From: VRUE01 sp963704515
GTDB lineage: Bacteria > Actinomycetota > Thermoleophilia > Solirubrobacterales > 70-9
NCBI GenBank assembly: GCA_963704515.1
Contig: OY969913.1
Coordinates: 992,001 to 1,056,000 of the forward strand
Length of the DNA: 64,000 nucleotides
Direction: 5' to 3'
Position numbers and translations under genes: made by a program. Below, in pieces: positions 62,156 to 64,000 of the stretch (position 1 is the stretch's first letter; the number at the start of each line of letters is the position of its first letter). The notes under the pieces are model-generated. The model worked only from the letters and a program-made list of their open reading frames with translations, had not been told where the DNA came from and ran no database searches.

Positions 62156-62557
62156 ATGGCCGCTGCCAAAAAACCCGCCAAAGGGCGCTCCCGGCGCCGC
62201 GTGAAGAAGAACGTCACCTATGGACAGGCGCACATCAAGACTTCCTTCAACAACACGATCGTCACCCTGACCGACACCGAGGGCAACGTGATCGCCTGGG
62301 AGTCGGCCGGCTCGGCGGGCTTCAAAGGCTCGCGCAAGTCGACCCCCTTCGCCGCCCAGGTGACCGCCGACGCGGCCGCCAAGAAAGGCATGGAGCACGG
62401 CCTCGAGAAGGTCGAGGTCTTCGCCAAGGGCGCCGGCTCGGGCCGCGAGACGGCGATCCGCTCGCTGCAGGCCGCCGGGCTTGACGTGACTACGGTCAAG
62501 GACGTCTCCCCGCAGGCGCACAACGGCTGCCGACCGAAGAAGCGGAGGCGCGTCTAG
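62156..62557 (+). CDS. rpsK: 30S ribosomal protein S11
   Basis: A 133-residue S11 (GQAHIKTSFNNTIVTLTDTE, GSGRETAIRSLQAAGLDVTT, KDVSPQAHNGCRPKKRRRV). Normal length; last base shared with rpsD. Confidence 0.97.
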   Translation: MAAAKKPAKGRSRRRVKKNVTYGQAHIKTSFNNTIVTLTDTEGNVIAWESAGSAGFKGSRKSTPFAAQVTADAAAKKGMEHGLEKVEVFAKGAGSGRETAIRSLQAAGLDVTTVKDVSPQAHNGCRPKKRRRV

Positions 62558-63177
62558 TGGCCCGCGACACTGCACCGCAATGCAAGCAGTGCCGCCGCGA
62601 GGGGCAGAAGCTCTTCCTCAAGGGCGAGCGCTGCTTCACCGACAAGTGCGGCGTCGAGCGTCGCTCCTATCCGCCGGGCGAGCACGGCCGCGGCCGGATG
62701 CGCCAGTCCGAGTACCGCGTGCAGCTGCGCGAGAAGCAGAAGACGCGCCGCTACTACCAGGTGCTGGAGAAACAGTTCCGCGCCTACTACGAGAAGGCCT
62801 CGCGCCAGGACGGCGTCACCGGCGAGAACCTGCTGCGCCTGCTCGAGTCGCGCTTCGACAACGTCCTCGTGCGGCTCGGCTTCGCCGCCTCCCGCCGCCA
62901 GGCCCGTCAGCTGATCCGCCACGGCCACTGGCTGATCAACGGCCGCCGGGTCGACATCCCCTCCTACCAGGTGCGCCCCGAAGACGTGATTTCGATCAAG
63001 TCGAACTCGGCCGCCAACGACACGATCCGCAAGGCGACGGAGCTTGTCTCCACCGTGCCGGCCTGGCTGCAGGCCGATCACGACTCGCTTACGGCCAAGG
63101 TCCTGCGCTACCCAGAGCGCGCGGAGATCTCGGCCCCGGTGCAGGAGCAGCTGATCGTCGAGCTGTACTCCAAGTAA
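62557..63177 (+). CDS. rpsD: 30S ribosomal protein S4, zinc type
   Basis: A 206-residue S4 with four N-terminal cysteines (CKQC, CFTDKC), so it is a C+ form. The S4 RNA-binding motif is LESRFDNVLVRLGFAASRRQ. GTG start overlaps the rpsK stop by one base. In E. coli S4 also regulates the alpha operon. Confidence 0.97.
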   Translation: MARDTAPQCKQCRREGQKLFLKGERCFTDKCGVERRSYPPGEHGRGRMRQSEYRVQLREKQKTRRYYQVLEKQFRAYYEKASRQDGVTGENLLRLLESRFDNVLVRLGFAASRRQARQLIRHGHWLINGRRVDIPSYQVRPEDVISIKSNSAANDTIRKATELVSTVPAWLQADHDSLTAKVLRYPERAEISAPVQEQLIVELYSK

Positions 63178-63215
63178 CCGGACCCAGTTTCTGAACACGC
63201 ATAGGCAAGGAACAC

Positions 63216-64000
63216 ATGACCACTGACTTTCAGGTCCCTCGCATCACCTCCGAGAAAGACGACGACCGCCGCGGCACGTTTACGATCGAGCCGCTCGACA
63301 AGGGCTTCGGCTACACGTTCGGCAACAGCCTGCGCCGCGTGCTGCTCTCCTCCCTGGGCGGCGCCGCGGTCACCAGCGTCCGCATCGAGGGCGTCGCGCA
63401 CGAGTTCTCCACCGTGCCGGGCGTCAAGGAGGACGTCACCGACATCGTCCTCAACCTCAAGGACCTCGTCGTCCGCATGCATACCGACGCCGACGAGGTC
63501 GAGGCGCCGCTGGTCGCCACCGGCCCGGGTGAGGTGAAGGCGAAGGACATCGACCTGCCTTCGGGCGTCGAGATCCTTAACCCCGACGCCCCGATCGCGA
63601 CGCTGGAGAAGAAAACCAAGCTCGAGATCTACCTGACGATCGGCCGCGGCCGCGGCTACTCGCCGGCCGAAGAGAACAAGAGCGACGAGCAGCCGATCGG
63701 CGTGATCCCGATCGACTCGATCTTCTCGCCGATCCGGCGCGCCTCCTACTCGGTGGCCACCGCCCGCGTCGGTCAGCGCACCGACTTCGACAAACTGACG
63801 CTCGACCTCGAAACCGACGGCTCGATCGAGCCGGGTGCGGCGCTGCGCGAGGCCTCCGAGATCCTGATCAAGAGCCTGGCGATCTTCACCGACGCCGACC
63901 GGGTCGAGGAGCTGACCGCGCGCGAACCGGTGCCGGCCCACACTGCCGACCTGCTGCCCGGCACCCCCGCCGGCGAAGGGAACGCGAGCAACAACGGCCT
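63216..64000 (+). CDS. rpoA: DNA-directed RNA polymerase subunit alpha (3' end outside window)
   Basis: The first 261 residues are visible: the N-terminal dimerisation domain (GYTFGNSLRRVLLSSLGGAA, GVKEDVTDIVLNLKDL, IPIDSIFSPIRRASYSV) and the start of the linker (PGTPAGEGNASNNG). The C-terminal DNA-binding domain lies beyond the window. AAGGA is the RBS. Confidence 0.96.
   Translation, partial: MTTDFQVPRITSEKDDDRRGTFTIEPLDKGFGYTFGNSLRRVLLSSLGGAAVTSVRIEGVAHEFSTVPGVKEDVTDIVLNLKDLVVRMHTDADEVEAPLVATGPGEVKAKDIDLPSGVEILNPDAPIATLEKKTKLEIYLTIGRGRGYSPAEENKSDEQPIGVIPIDSIFSPIRRASYSVATARVGQRTDFDKLTLDLETDGSIEPGAALREASEILIKSLAIFTDADRVEELTAREPVPAHTADLLPGTPAGEGNASNNG

Overview
The window is about 64 kb of very GC-rich bacterial DNA. 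The gene order (rpmG-secE-nusG-rplKA-rplJL-rpoBC, then the str, S10, spc and alpha ribosomal blocks), the TANNNT-type promoters, the frequent GTG starts and the families of secreted proteins suggest a deep-branching actinobacterium, probably class Thermoleophilia (Solirubrobacterales-like). That placement is an inference; no rRNA gene is present to confirm it.

Left part (1-9.7 kb): a partial multi-pass membrane protein, an MBL-fold hydrolase, a universal stress protein, a secreted subtilase, TadA, an orphan BcsA-like cellulose synthase with a PilZ domain, an acyl-CoA dehydrogenase and four tRNA genes (Ser-GGA, Ser-CGA, Thr-GGT and a Glu-TTC gene with an about 20-nt hairpin insertion in its D loop).

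Accessory and surface region (9.7-27.5 kb): a 1550-residue secreted protein with two beta-helix/Ig-like modules and 48 uninterrupted collagen-type Gly-X-Y triplets, a secreted zinc metallopeptidase, a MazEF-like toxin-antitoxin pair, a Phd-type antitoxin next to the remnant of a VapC toxin, a second short collagen-like protein behind a clear promoter and a structured leader, and a tight operon of four secreted proteins (17992-26326). The surface genes use GAA for Glu much more than the neighbouring ribosomal genes. The region ends with a DUF4143-type ATPase.

Information-processing core (27.6-38.8 kb): rpmG-secE-nusG-rplK-rplA-rplJ-rplL-rpoB-rpoC, with an attenuator-like structure between rplL and rpoB. 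Region 38.8-44.9 kb interrupts the usual rpoC-rpsL-rpsG-fusA order with accessory genes (a surface protein, a frameshifted ATPase, a flavin monooxygenase, a small membrane protein and a HAD-like protein). Here rpsL-rpsG lie inverted relative to fusA-tuf, with a membrane-protein gene between. From 45 kb to the end run fusA-tuf, the complete S10 and spc clusters, secY-adk-map, and rpmJ-rpsM-rpsK-rpsD-rpoA (the last cut by the window edge). infA is not at its usual place between map and rpmJ; a 324-bp strongly self-complementary stretch lies there instead.

The most unusual signals are structural DNA/RNA elements. (1) A 75-bp palindromic repeat sits in the same reading frame in rpsQ (S17) and rpsE (S5), with compensatory changes in its stem. 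(2) A hairpin element with a 37-nt conserved loop and non-homologous but still paired stems ends two convergent gene pairs (38819-38897 and 42303-42377). (3) The tRNA-Glu gene has an extended D arm. (4) A roughly 190-nt nested fold replaces infA. At least eleven genes have a -10 hexamer only 7-9 nt before the start codon, which predicts leaderless mRNAs, including those of rpsL, fusA and map.
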